From contig NZ_CP020465.1 in assembly GCF_002076895.1 (NCBI RefSeq), positions 744,001-808,000 on the forward strand: a stretch of DNA of 64,000 nucleotides, given 5' to 3'. A program made the position numbers and the translations under genes. Below, piece after piece: positions 28,514 through 38,037 of this stretch. Every line of letters starts with the position of its first letter. Position 1 is the first letter of the stretch. This DNA is from Cognaticolwellia beringensis (GTDB lineage Bacteria > Pseudomonadota > Gammaproteobacteria > Enterobacterales > Alteromonadaceae). The notes beneath the pieces are model-generated. The model was not told the DNA's origin. It did no database searches and saw nothing but the letters and a program-made list of their open reading frames with translations.

Positions 28514-31513
28514 ATGTATAGTAATAGCAAAATAGCTAAAGCAGTACGCGTTGCCATGATGTTTGGCGCAGGTGCAGCAGCAGCAATTTCGGCACCTGCA
28601 TTTTCAGCTGAAGAAGGCGCTGAAAGCGTAGAACGTATCGAAGTAACAGGTTCACGTATCAAACGTGCTGATATGGAAGGTGCAAACCCTGTCCAAGTTA
28701 TCACTCGTCAAGACCTTGTTGCATCAGGTATCTCTAATATGGGTGATATTTTACAAGAAATACCTTCTGTAGCTGGTGCCGCAACGAATACTGCAATCAA
28801 CAACGGTGGTTCAGGTGCCATTCGTGTTTCATTACGTGGTTTAGGTTCTCCTCGTACATTAGTACTTTTAAATGGTCGCCGTATGGTTGCCTCGGGTACT
28901 GGTGCAGACAGTTCGGTTGATTTAAGTACTATCCCGACTGCAATAGTAAAACGTGTTGAAGTTTTAAAAGATGGCGCATCAGCTATCTATGGGTCTGATG
29001 CCATTGGTGGTGTTGTTAACATTATCACGCGCGATGACTTTGAAGGTTTCGAATTCAATGCTGGTTATGACATCGGCACTGAAGAGTGGGATGGCGAAAC
29101 CAAAAATATGGATTTAACCATAGGTTTTTCTGGTGACAAAGGTAATGCAGTTGTAAACGCATACTATGTTCAGCAGGGCGCACAATGGTCTGGCGATCGT
29201 GATTGGTCTGAATTCGATTTCAGAATGAATGCCGATGGTTCATTATCAAAAGCTGGGTCATCGGCTCCACCATGGGGGCAATATAATGGTGTAAATTCAG
29301 CTAATCCAGCTAACCTGACGCAGCATGCGAAAGATGACGATGGTAACTTGAGATATAAATTAGATGACAACGGTGATCCGATTTTAACTTCTCCAGTTTT
29401 GGAATTACCTACTGGCACTTGTAACTCATTTACTCACGGCGCAGCTAACGGTCCTGGTCAATTTGATCCGTCGAACCCAGCAAATGCTACTGGTTATGAC
29501 TGTTGGGACGGGGGTAGAGATGCCTATAACTTCGCACCTGCTAACTACCACTTAACGCCACAAGAGCGTTACGGTATATTTGCCTCAGGTTCTTATGAAA
29601 TCACTGATACTACCCGTGTATTTACAGAATTAAGCTTTAACCGTCGTACATCAAAAACTAAATTAGCGCCTTTACCATTAGCACCTTTAGCATTCTTTGG
29701 TTGGGGCGATGCAACATATTCTGCAGATAACTACTACAACCAACAATTTGGTCCAAAAGACAAAAATGGCGATACAGTAGATATTGCTGATTGGCGTCGA
29801 CGTATGGTTGAAACAGGTGGTCGTGATTCACAATTTCGTATTGAAACTGTTCGTGCCATGTTTGGTATCGATGGTGAATTTGACAATGGTTGGGGCTGGG
29901 AAGCTAGCTACATTTTCGGTCGTAACGATTCAGCAACACAAGGTGCTGGCGGTGCAAACTTCGAAAAAGTTAGCTTAGCCGTGGGGCCATCTTTTATGGA
30001 TGACTTAGGTAATGTATTGTGTGGACGTCCAAATGTTGCGCAGACTGACACTGGTGGTAACCCTTTATTAGATGACGATAACAACCCAATATTTAAAGAT
30101 GAAATTGTTGAAGGGTGTGTATCTTTAAACACTTTCGGTACGCCAGGTACTGATGGTGCAGTTTCACAAGAAATGATGGATTACATCTTATTTGAAGCGC
30201 ATGATGTGGGTTCTAACGAACAACAAATCATGTCAGCAAGTATTTTTGGTGATGCATTTGAATTACCGGCAGGTACTGTTGGTTTCGCAGCAGGTATTGA
30301 ACATCGTGAAGAAAAAGGTGCTGATTACCCTGACGCGTTAATTGCGCTAGGTATTACATCGGGTTCATCACGTACATCAACAGAAGGCAGCTACGAAGTA
30401 GATGAAGTTTTCCTTGAAACGAATGTGCCACTATTAAGTGGTGTTGCTGGCGCAGAAGTATTAGAAGTAGATTTAGCGGTTCGTTACTCTGACTACAATA
30501 CCTTTGGAGATACAACTAACCATAAAATTGGTGTTCGTTGGGTTCCATTTGACGGCCTAATGGTTCGTGGTACATCATCAACAGCATTCCGTGCTCCTTC
30601 TACATCTGATTTGTTTGCTGGTTCTTCAGACAACAGCCCACAAGTAGTTGATAAGTGTAGTGGTAAAGTTGATGGATTCGCTCCAGGTACACCTTCATGT
30701 CTTGCTTCAGGTGCTCCTGCAGTAGGCTTCGTACCTATTGGAGACCAATTATCTTCAACGCGTGGTGGTAATCAAGACCTTCAACCTGAAGAAGCTGATA
30801 TCTTTACCGCTGGTATCGTATATAGTCCAGACTTCATGGAAGGTTTATCATTAACGTTAGATTACTGGAATATTGAAATTACGAGTGCAATTAGTACTTT
30901 AGGTGAGCAGTTAATTCTAGACAGCTGTTATAATACAGGCGAGCATTGTGATAAAATTACTCGTTTCGGCGTTGATAGCCCACTTTATGGTAACTCACTT
31001 GATATTGACGACCGTACAACTAACGTTGGTGGTGTAGAATCATCGGGTTACGACTTTAACATTCGTTACTCTACAGACCTTGAAGGTGGCACAATAACTT
31101 TCAATGTAGACACAACTTATTACGATACATATGATATTACACAAGCCAATGGCGATGTAATTGAAAATGCGGGTCAATTCCTACGTAATAGTGGTGATGG
31201 TAACTTCCCTGAGTGGAAGACTAATGCTGATGTTCGCTATACCAGCGATAATTGGTCTGCAGCTTGGTCAGTGCGTTACATTGGTCAAGTAGATGAGCCG
31301 TTTGGTGGTTCTTCACGTACGATTGATGAGCAAATTATTAATGATGCGCGTTTTAGTTACTTCATGGATAACATGACAGCAACTATCGGTCTTAATAACG
31401 TATTTGATGAAGATCCACCGTATGCAGCTACTGGCTTCAATGATAATACAGACCCACGTACTTATAATACTTCAGGTCGCCATGTTTACGTAACTTTAGG
31501 CTTGTCTTTCTAA
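28514..31513 (+). CDS. TonB-dependent receptor, substrate unknown
   Basis: This is a 999-aa outer-membrane receptor. The signal peptide ends PAFSA-EEGA. The TonB box is near VERIEVTGSRIKR (about 39-51), the plug has LVLLNGRRM and GASAIYGSDAIGGVVNI, and a long barrel ends in VYVTLGLSF with C-terminal Phe. The pattern is that of the large Alteromonadales receptors often used for peptides or carbohydrates. No catabolic genes adjoin it, so the ligand is open. A Cys-bearing extracellular loop lies at about 297-335. Start ATG 28514 with CAGGGAG upstream. Confidence 0.9.
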   Translation: MYSNSKIAKAVRVAMMFGAGAAAAISAPAFSAEEGAESVERIEVTGSRIKRADMEGANPVQVITRQDLVASGISNMGDILQEIPSVAGAATNTAINNGGSGAIRVSLRGLGSPRTLVLLNGRRMVASGTGADSSVDLSTIPTAIVKRVEVLKDGASAIYGSDAIGGVVNIITRDDFEGFEFNAGYDIGTEEWDGETKNMDLTIGFSGDKGNAVVNAYYVQQGAQWSGDRDWSEFDFRMNADGSLSKAGSSAPPWGQYNGVNSANPANLTQHAKDDDGNLRYKLDDNGDPILTSPVLELPTGTCNSFTHGAANGPGQFDPSNPANATGYDCWDGGRDAYNFAPANYHLTPQERYGIFASGSYEITDTTRVFTELSFNRRTSKTKLAPLPLAPLAFFGWGDATYSADNYYNQQFGPKDKNGDTVDIADWRRRMVETGGRDSQFRIETVRAMFGIDGEFDNGWGWEASYIFGRNDSATQGAGGANFEKVSLAVGPSFMDDLGNVLCGRPNVAQTDTGGNPLLDDDNNPIFKDEIVEGCVSLNTFGTPGTDGAVSQEMMDYILFEAHDVGSNEQQIMSASIFGDAFELPAGTVGFAAGIEHREEKGADYPDALIALGITSGSSRTSTEGSYEVDEVFLETNVPLLSGVAGAEVLEVDLAVRYSDYNTFGDTTNHKIGVRWVPFDGLMVRGTSSTAFRAPSTSDLFAGSSDNSPQVVDKCSGKVDGFAPGTPSCLASGAPAVGFVPIGDQLSSTRGGNQDLQPEEADIFTAGIVYSPDFMEGLSLTLDYWNIEITSAISTLGEQLILDSCYNTGEHCDKITRFGVDSPLYGNSLDIDDRTTNVGGVESSGYDFNIRYSTDLEGGTITFNVDTTYYDTYDITQANGDVIENAGQFLRNSGDGNFPEWKTNADVRYTSDNWSAAWSVRYIGQVDEPFGGSSRTIDEQIINDARFSYFMDNMTATIGLNNVFDEDPPYAATGFNDNTDPRTYNTSGRHVYVTLGLSF

Positions 31514-31541
31514 GATAGTTTTAAAATAATGTAAACCATAC

Positions 31542-31576
31542 AAAAACCATTGAGATTCACTCAATGGTTTTTTTTT
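31542..31576 (+). terminator. Rho-independent terminator after the receptor
   Basis: The stem CCATTGAG/CTCAATGG with a five-base loop is flanked by A and T runs just after the receptor stop. Confidence 0.92.
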
Positions 31577-31730
31577 GTTCGTAATTTATAAACGATATAA
31601 TACGAAGTTGATTAATTAACTGCTCATTTTGAATGGTTAAAATTACTAATGACGACGTTATAAAATTTATAAATAGAATAATAATTGAGTAAATAGGGAT
31701 AATAGTAGTGCCTATTTATGAGGAGAAATA

Positions 31731-31765
31731 AAAAACCTTACTAGGCTAACTAGTAAGGTTTTTTT
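31731..31765 (-). terminator. Bidirectional hairpin terminator near the small lipoprotein gene
   Basis: A 14-bp stem starting AAAAACCTTACTAG, with loop GCTAA, carries A and T runs on both sides. It can terminate the leftward lipoprotein transcript and back up the receptor terminator. Confidence 0.8.
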
Positions 31766-31825
31766 AATATATAGGCGAGGTTGTTCTGGATACTAAAGAA
31801 TTGTCTTTAGCACTTTATGGTAGCG

Positions 31826-32098
31826 CTAAATTGTTGAACCTGCGCTAGTTTGACTTTTGTATTCTTGAGATCTAAGCGCTTCTTGGTTTCTTCTTCTTAC
31901 TTCGTCAGCGAGTTCTTTCTTCATACAAGTACGTTTTTTTCTATGACTGCCTGTCGTAGGTCTATATTCACAGACCATATCTTTGTCTTTTGCCATTTTG
32001 TCATACATAGCATCGTTTGCTTTAGATTTTCCTGGGTCAGTAGCGCTACAAGCGGCTAATAATACTGCAAGGCTAATCAGTGATATTTGTTTAAACAT
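31826..32098 (-). CDS. Small lipoprotein with CEYRPTTGSHRKKRTC motif
   Basis: This 90-aa predicted lipoprotein starts at ATG 32098 (MFKQISLISLAVLLAACSAT), where GGAG lies six bases upstream. The ATG at 32110 lacks such a site. The lipobox is LLAAC. The mature part is charged and has VCEYRPTTGSHRKKRTCM, a Cys-x14-Cys segment resembling the CR-TGSRI-CR motif of small exported proteins of unknown function common in gammaproteobacteria and xanthomonads. It stands alone between terminators. Confidence 0.75.
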   Translation of the reverse strand: MFKQISLISLAVLLAACSATDPGKSKANDAMYDKMAKDKDMVCEYRPTTGSHRKKRTCMKKELADEVRRRNQEALRSQEYKSQTSAGSTI

Positions 32099-32481
32099 AT
32101 TGAGCTCCATAGTTATTTTATAGTTATTTTACAGTTGTATATTTGCTAGGGTTACTAAGCTTCAGCAGGGCGTTAAACCTGCCTTATTATGTTCTTAACG
32201 GCAAAGGCCATCCTGCGAGGTCAATACAGTTGGTTTGTAGCAAATCCACACTTACATACAACTGTGCCGTAACCAATATTGAAAGTTAGCAACATTAACA
32301 AGGTTTTTATTATATTTCTTTATAAACAGTTGCTAATAAAGTCTAGACTATCATTTGTTGCAAGTCTGTAAATAATAAATTTGTAACAAATGACATAAAT
32401 AAAAAATAATTTTAAATAGGCTATACAGGTGAATTTACAAAGATTATTCTGAACTGAAAATAATAGTGTGAGCAGATAGTT
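32099..32481. other. Intergenic region between divergent genes
   Basis: About 380 bases before the methyltransferase, AT-rich, with no gene or convincing RNA. It must hold promoters for the small lipoprotein and the methyltransferase. Confidence 0.45.
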
Positions 32482-33756
32482 ATGGATAATAAGCCGTATT
32501 TAAAAAAAGTAAGAGACCAATATGAAAGTTATCCATACCCCTTTAGAGATCCGTCTCAGGAGAGCCGTAGATTAGTTGAAATAGCGATTGAACGCATTGA
32601 TTTGATCAACTTTTATTGCTTTAAAGGCGCTTGTAACTTCAATAAATTTAGAGTTTTAGTGGCTGGCGGAGGAACGGGAGATTCTATCATTTTTTTAGCT
32701 GAGCAGTTAAAGCATACAACGGCAGAATTATGGTATGTGGATATTAGCCAAGCTTCTATGAATATAGCTAAACAGAGGGCTGAAAAAAGGCGTTTGACCA
32801 ATATAAATTGGCTGCACGCCTCACTACTATCACTTGATGAAAATATAGGTAAATTTGACTATATAAGCTGCACGGGAGTATTGCATCATTTAGATGACCC
32901 TTTGTTAGGTCTGAAAACACTTAAAAATTTATTAAATGATGCTGGTGCAATGGGCTTAATGCTATACGGTGAATATGGACGAACAGGTGTTTATCAAATG
33001 CAGCAACTGATGAAAATGATCAATGTGAACGAAAATCAATTAGCTGATAAGGTCATAAACACTAAAAAGATATTAGCCAACTTGCCAGAAACCAATTGGT
33101 TTACTCATAATGAAAAGTTTTTAGTTGATCATATTAATGGTGAAGACAATGGCTTAGTCGATCTCTTATTACACGAACAAGACCGAGCATACAGTATTTT
33201 AGATGTTTATCAATTACTCGAACAATCTGCGTTAAAATTTGTTGAGTTTAGTGATGTTAAAATGAGAATGTCATATCGTCCTGAACAATATATCAATGAT
33301 AGTAGCTTGCTAAAGACAATAAAACAGCGACCGATTAAAGAGCAGCATGGCATTGCTGAATTATTAGTGGGGGCGTTTAAAAAACATGAGTTTTATGCCT
33401 CAATGAATGCTGATACTAAGGCAAGCTTTACAGAACTATCAAATATTCCCTTTTTCTTTCCGTCTGAGCATTATAAAAATTTAGGTCACCAGTTAGCGAA
33501 TGCCATATTAGCTAGCCCAAATAAAGTTATCTCAATGAAACACAGCAGTGGTTTTGAATTCGATCTTAGTGCTTCTCAGTTGAATTATACAATATTTAAA
33601 AATATTGACGGTAAAAACACCTTACAAATGATTTTTGATGAGATTAGAAAAGAGCTAAAAAGTGAAACTTTAAATAATGAGCAATTAGTGGCTTATATAT
33701 GTCAGTGCTTCAAGCCGTTTATACAACTTGATTGGATATTGTTGAAAGCAAGTTAA
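32482..33756 (+). CDS. Class I SAM-dependent methyltransferase
   Basis: This is a 424-aa protein. The N-terminal QYESYPYPFRDP is followed by a Rossmann methyltransferase domain (about 50-190): motif I VLVAGGGTGDSI, acidic motif II LWYVDIS and motif IV-like YISCTGVLHHLDDP. The C-terminal half (about 200-424) is a separate domain without a catalytic signature and may be regulatory or substrate-binding, as in some peptide methyltransferases. The substrate is unknown. It is a single gene with long non-coding flanks on both sides. Confidence 0.82.
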   Translation: MDNKPYLKKVRDQYESYPYPFRDPSQESRRLVEIAIERIDLINFYCFKGACNFNKFRVLVAGGGTGDSIIFLAEQLKHTTAELWYVDISQASMNIAKQRAEKRRLTNINWLHASLLSLDENIGKFDYISCTGVLHHLDDPLLGLKTLKNLLNDAGAMGLMLYGEYGRTGVYQMQQLMKMINVNENQLADKVINTKKILANLPETNWFTHNEKFLVDHINGEDNGLVDLLLHEQDRAYSILDVYQLLEQSALKFVEFSDVKMRMSYRPEQYINDSSLLKTIKQRPIKEQHGIAELLVGAFKKHEFYASMNADTKASFTELSNIPFFFPSEHYKNLGHQLANAILASPNKVISMKHSSGFEFDLSASQLNYTIFKNIDGKNTLQMIFDEIRKELKSETLNNEQLVAYICQCFKPFIQLDWILLKAS

Positions 33757-34353
33757 ATTAAGTGACCTGTATTTTTAATAAATGGTTAATCAAGTTGTGC
33801 AGCGTGAGCGCTAAAAAAAACGGCAAATTAAATAAGTTATTTTATTAACTCGTTATTTCGAGCTTGTACTACTATTATTTTATTGACAGAGTATTTACTG
33901 GTATTGAACGATAAATTACATCGCAACACTGGGTTTTAGTCACTAGATTTGCGAGCCGCAATATTACTTAATGATTTATAATTGTTCAATTAAAAAGCTA
34001 ATTAGCGAATTTACGTAGCAATTTAGCAATAATATTTGACTTACTACGAAAGAGTTAGTAAAACATAGGGAGCACATATTTTTACAATTAAGAGGACTTC
34101 TGTAACATTGGTTAAAACAATCATGTTCTTTACTAAATGAATATGGTATTTAATGTCAGGTTACAAATAGTTTACGGCGCTCCTTAAGAGCAAAATAAAC
34201 ATTCTTTTTAATGTACTTAGTTGACAGTTAGGCTGTCGTCTGGGAATATTGCATGGTTTTATTCTAAGAAATTAAAACTTAAAATGGCAGATTATTAAAT
34301 TTGCGTTAACAATAAGCTTGTTATCAAAATTCAATAGCAATTGGTTGGGAACT
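33757..34353. other. Long intergenic region before the TonB2-type operon
   Basis: About 600 bases, AT-rich, with no credible gene. I looked for a Fur box (GATAATGATAATCATTATC) and saw no good match. The promoter of the operon must lie here. Confidence 0.5.
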
Positions 34354-35133
34354 ATGTCCAAATTAAGCAAGAAAAGCCTTATCGCATCGACGATAATTGG
34401 CGCACTAGCATTTTCAGCAAGCAACTTCGCTGCTGCAGACGCATTAACAGAACTACAAAAAGCCGAAGCTCAAATTTTTAAAGCTTCAAGTAAATCACAA
34501 AGCAAAATAGACAATATTTACGGACAAACTCAAGAGTTGTTAGCTGAGTACCGTAATACAGTCGATGAAGCTGACGTGTTAAGCGGCTATAACGATCACG
34601 TTCAACTTATGGTTGACGATCAAAAAGCTAATATCCAATCATTACAAAAGCAAATTGCTGGTATAGATAAAACCAAGCAAGGCGTAGTACCTCTAATGTA
34701 CAAAATGATTGACACGTTAGAGAAGTTTGTTGACCTTGATGTTCCTATGAACATTGATGCACGTAAAGAGCGTATTGCTGGTTTACGTGATGTAATGGGT
34801 GATTCAGATGTATCAGTATCTGAACAATTTCGTTTAGTGCTTGAAGCATATGAAATTGAAGCCAGTTACGGCACTATATTCGGTGTGTATCAAGGTGAGC
34901 TTGACTTAGGTGATCGTATGATTACTGCAGACTTCGTTCACATGGGTCGTATTTCTTTTGTTGCTCAATCTCTTGACATGAAAAACTCTTGGGTTTGGAA
35001 CAATGAGAAGCGCGCATGGGAAGCTTTAGGTGACGAATACTTGAAACCTGTTACTGATGCCGTTCGTATGGCTCGTAAGCAATTACCACTTGATCTAGCT
35101 AAACTACCCGTATTTGCAGCAGGAGCAAAATAA
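34354..35133 (+). CDS. DUF3450 periplasmic coiled-coil protein of the TonB2 system
   Basis: This is a 259-aa exported protein with a signal peptide (SKKSLIASTIIGALAFSASN, cut near AAA-DAL). A long N-terminal coiled coil (about 25-115) is followed by a globular part. I start at ATG 34354 (MSKLSKKSLI; GGGAA upstream) instead of the TTG at 34318. DUF3450 genes regularly precede the large ExbB-like TtpC gene in Vibrio, Shewanella and relatives. The stop and the next start share one base (TAATG), so translation is coupled. The role in TonB energisation is inferred from context. Confidence 0.88.
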   Translation: MSKLSKKSLIASTIIGALAFSASNFAAADALTELQKAEAQIFKASSKSQSKIDNIYGQTQELLAEYRNTVDEADVLSGYNDHVQLMVDDQKANIQSLQKQIAGIDKTKQGVVPLMYKMIDTLEKFVDLDVPMNIDARKERIAGLRDVMGDSDVSVSEQFRLVLEAYEIEASYGTIFGVYQGELDLGDRMITADFVHMGRISFVAQSLDMKNSWVWNNEKRAWEALGDEYLKPVTDAVRMARKQLPLDLAKLPVFAAGAK

Positions 35134-36476
35134 TGAAAAAAGTTATTAATTTCGTATTATTTGCTGCTTCAATGACAGTAGCAGCTTCAGCTTCGGCCAA
35201 TCAGTTAGACGACTTATTAAAACAAGTCAAAAATGACCGTATTTCTGAAGCAAAAATTGATAAAAAACGTGAAGCAGAATTTATGTCTGCACGTTCTGAC
35301 AAGCAATCTTTATTGAATAAAGCTAAAACAGAACTAGCAAATCAACAAGCAAGAAACAAACGTTTAACGAAAGAGTACGCTGCTAACGAAATTACATTAG
35401 CGCAAAAAGCTGTAGAGTTAGACAATGCCCAAGGTACTTTAGGTGAAATGTTCGGTGTAAGTCGTGCAGCTGCAGCTAATGCATACGGTTCAATTGTTAC
35501 ATCAATTGTTTCAGCTGAATACCCAGGCCGTGGCGAAACGTTAGACAAAATTGCTAACTCAAAAGCCATTCCTGAACTTGAGCAACTTGAAGAATTATGG
35601 TTTGCCTTGCAAACTGAAATGACTCAATCAGGTGAAGTTTCTAAGTTTACTACAGAAGTAACTAACTTAGATGGTTCAAAGTCAACTGAGTCAGTAACAC
35701 GTATCGGTACTTTCAACTTAGTATCTGAAAACGGTTACCTAAACTACAATGATGAAGTTGGTCAAGTACAGCCACTAGCTAAGCAACCTGCTGGTTATAT
35801 TGCTGGTGCTGCTTCTTCTTTCTTCGGTGTAACTTCAGGTTACGCTCCTTTATATGTGGATCCATCTCGTGGTGCTATCTTAACGCTAGAAACGCGTAAG
35901 AAAACACTAATGGAATTCTACCATGAAGGTAAAGAAGTTGGTTATGCTATCACTGTATTGTTAGTTATTGGTCTACTTATTGCCTTAGAGCGTATGATTG
36001 TTCTTGGTAACATGAGTTCTAAAATTCGCACTCAAGAGAAGAACCTTGATCAACCGAATGACAACAATCCACTTGGCCGTTTGTTAAAAGTTTACTTTGA
36101 TAACAAATCGGTTGATGCAGAAACACTAGAACTTAAACTTGATGAAGCTATATTACGTGAAACACCAAAAGTTGACCGTGGTATTAACTTAATCAAAATG
36201 TTCGCTGCAATTGCACCACTAATGGGTCTATTAGGTACAGTAATCGGTATGATTATGACGTTCCAAACGATTACATTGTTTGGTACAGGTGACCCGAAAA
36301 TTATGGCGGGTAACATCTCACTAGCACTTGTAACAACAGCTCTAGGTTTGATTTGTGCATTACCACTAATCTTAATACACAGCATCGTAGCTGGTAGAAG
36401 TAAATCTGTATTACAAAAATTAGACGAGCAAAGCGCTGGCTTAATCGCTGCTATTGCCGAGAAGGAGTCTAAATAA
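35133..36476 (+). CDS. ttpC: TtpC-like MotA/TolQ/ExbB proton-channel protein
   Basis: This is a 447-aa ExbB-like protein with a long periplasmic extension. A signal sequence (about 1-22) is followed by a coiled coil (about 25-100), a periplasmic domain to about 265, and then three membrane segments: about 270-288, 347-370 (MFAAIAPLMGLLGTVIGMIMTF, the ExbB/TolQ signature) and about 390-415. Vibrio TtpC is the essential extra component of the TonB2 complex. It is coupled to the genes on both sides by one-base TAATG overlaps. Confidence 0.9.
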   Translation: MKKVINFVLFAASMTVAASASANQLDDLLKQVKNDRISEAKIDKKREAEFMSARSDKQSLLNKAKTELANQQARNKRLTKEYAANEITLAQKAVELDNAQGTLGEMFGVSRAAAANAYGSIVTSIVSAEYPGRGETLDKIANSKAIPELEQLEELWFALQTEMTQSGEVSKFTTEVTNLDGSKSTESVTRIGTFNLVSENGYLNYNDEVGQVQPLAKQPAGYIAGAASSFFGVTSGYAPLYVDPSRGAILTLETRKKTLMEFYHEGKEVGYAITVLLVIGLLIALERMIVLGNMSSKIRTQEKNLDQPNDNNPLGRLLKVYFDNKSVDAETLELKLDEAILRETPKVDRGINLIKMFAAIAPLMGLLGTVIGMIMTFQTITLFGTGDPKIMAGNISLALVTTALGLICALPLILIHSIVAGRSKSVLQKLDEQSAGLIAAIAEKESK

Positions 36477-37000
36477 TGTTATTCCTGATAGAGCTTTGGG
36501 AATCTGTCAGGAGTTTTATTGCGACTGGCGGTAACGTGCTTTACGTTGTTGCCTTCGCACTCTTATTGATGTGGATAATGATGATAGAGCGTTATTGGTT
36601 CTTATCTAAAGTTTATCCAAAAATGAAAGACGATATCGTCGGACGTTGGGATGCGAGAGAAGATACTACTTCTTGGTATGCACATCGAATTAGAGATACT
36701 TGGATCTCCGAAGCGACAGAACTACTAGAGCAACGTATGCTCACAATTAGAACCTTGGTGGCAATGTGTCCACTAATTGGTTTACTTGGTACCGTAACCG
36801 GCATGATCGGTGTGTTTGAAGTTATGGCACAACAAGGTACTGGTAATCCGCGTCTGATGGCGTCTGGTATATCAATGGCAACAATCCCGACAATGGCGGG
36901 TATGGTTGCAGCATTATCAGGAGTGTTTTTCAGTTCAAGGTTAGACGCTAAAGTTAAACTAGCAAAGGCTAAACTGGTTGACAGTTTACCTCATCACTAG
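36476..37000 (+). CDS. exbB: ExbB-type biopolymer transport protein
   Basis: This 174-aa inner-membrane proton-channel subunit has the usual ExbB length. Membrane segments lie at about 17-36, 96-118 (VAMCPLIGLLGTVTGMIGVF) and about 128-150. It pairs with ExbD to convert proton flow into TonB motion. It starts one base before the end of ttpC. Confidence 0.95.
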   Translation: MLFLIELWESVRSFIATGGNVLYVVAFALLLMWIMMIERYWFLSKVYPKMKDDIVGRWDAREDTTSWYAHRIRDTWISEATELLEQRMLTIRTLVAMCPLIGLLGTVTGMIGVFEVMAQQGTGNPRLMASGISMATIPTMAGMVAALSGVFFSSRLDAKVKLAKAKLVDSLPHH

Positions 37001-37012
37001 AGAGATATTCGA

Positions 37013-37414
37013 ATGGCACGTAAACGTATTCGTGAGGACGAAGAAGCAGTTATAGATATGACACCGATGCTTGACATCGTATTCATTATGCTGATTTTCT
37101 TTATCGTAACTACTTCTTTTGTTAAAGAAGCTGGTATTGAAGTTAATAAACCTAAAGCGGCAAATCAATCTAAACAAAAGTCAGCTAATATCTTTGTTGC
37201 AATTAAAGATAATGGCGAAATTTGGTTAGATAAGCGTCGTGTAGATGTTGAACGCGTAGCGGCCAATATTGAAAAATTATTGGCTGAGCAACCAACTGAT
37301 GTTGTAATCATTCAAGCTGACAAAGACGCAAAACATGGCGTAGTTGTTAAAGTAATGGATGCAATTAAAGAAGCGGGCATAGACAGAATTTCTATCGCTG
37401 CAGCTAAGGGGTAG
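37013..37414 (+). CDS. exbD: ExbD-type biopolymer transport protein
   Basis: This is a 133-aa protein with one N-terminal membrane segment (about 20-40) bearing the conserved proton-path Asp in the motif IDMTPMLDIVFIMLIFF, and a small periplasmic domain. It is the ExbB partner, 12 bp after exbB and 3 bp before tonB. Confidence 0.96.
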   Translation: MARKRIREDEEAVIDMTPMLDIVFIMLIFFIVTTSFVKEAGIEVNKPKAANQSKQKSANIFVAIKDNGEIWLDKRRVDVERVAANIEKLLAEQPTDVVIIQADKDAKHGVVVKVMDAIKEAGIDRISIAAAKG

Positions 37415-37417
37415 TCT

Positions 37418-38035
37418 ATGGTTCGCTTTTTAGTATCTATACTACTAGGCGCGGCAGTAACATTTGCTTTGTTTGCTTTTATGGCGTTTCTTGTTTCTAG
37501 CGGTGATAGAACCAAGGAAGAAGCCTTAGAAAACATCATAGTAGAAGTTAATACGACGCCACCTAAGTCAGCTGCAGAACGCCGTCAACGTGTTCCGCCG
37601 CCGCCGCCGCCGCCGCCTAAAACGCCACCTAAGCCTCAAGCTCCAGAGCCTGAGACTAATAATGATTCTGGTGGATTAACGTTTAATATGCCTGGTGTTC
37701 AGTTAGCCGGAGCAAATGCAGGTATTTCTGCACCTGGTGCTGGTTTTGGTCGTGACGGAGATGCAACACCGATAGTTCGTATTGAGCCTAAATACCCAAT
37801 ACAAGCTGCTCGTGATGGTAAAGAAGGTTGGGTTACGCTTTCATTTACTATCAATGAAATTGGTGGTGTTGAAGATGTTGATGTTATTGAAGCCGAGCCA
37901 AAGCGCGTTTTTGACAAAGAAGCTAAAAGAGCTTTGCGAAAATGGAAGTACAAACCGAAAGTTGTTGATGGTAAACCTATGAGACAACCTGGTTTGACTG
38001 TACGACTTGACTTTAAAATGGACGGAGGAAATTAA
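37418..38035 (+). CDS. tonB: TonB energy transducer (TonB2-type)
   Basis: This is a 205-aa protein. An N-terminal anchor (about 1-26) is followed by a short proline-rich spacer (VPPPPPPPPKTPPKPQ, about 63-78) and a C-terminal TonB domain (about 115-203) with YPIQAARDGKEGWVTLSF. The spacer is short compared with TonB1, as in TonB2 proteins. It transfers energy to TonB-dependent receptors, including probably the two in this window. It is packed between exbD and the TPR gene. Confidence 0.95.
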   Translation: MVRFLVSILLGAAVTFALFAFMAFLVSSGDRTKEEALENIIVEVNTTPPKSAAERRQRVPPPPPPPPKTPPKPQAPEPETNNDSGGLTFNMPGVQLAGANAGISAPGAGFGRDGDATPIVRIEPKYPIQAARDGKEGWVTLSFTINEIGGVEDVDVIEAEPKRVFDKEAKRALRKWKYKPKVVDGKPMRQPGLTVRLDFKMDGGN

Positions 38036-38037
38036 TA

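Noticed and set aside
33757..34353. Fur box before the TonB2-type operon
   Set aside because: I looked for a GATAATGATAATCATTATC-like site and found only poor AT-rich matches.
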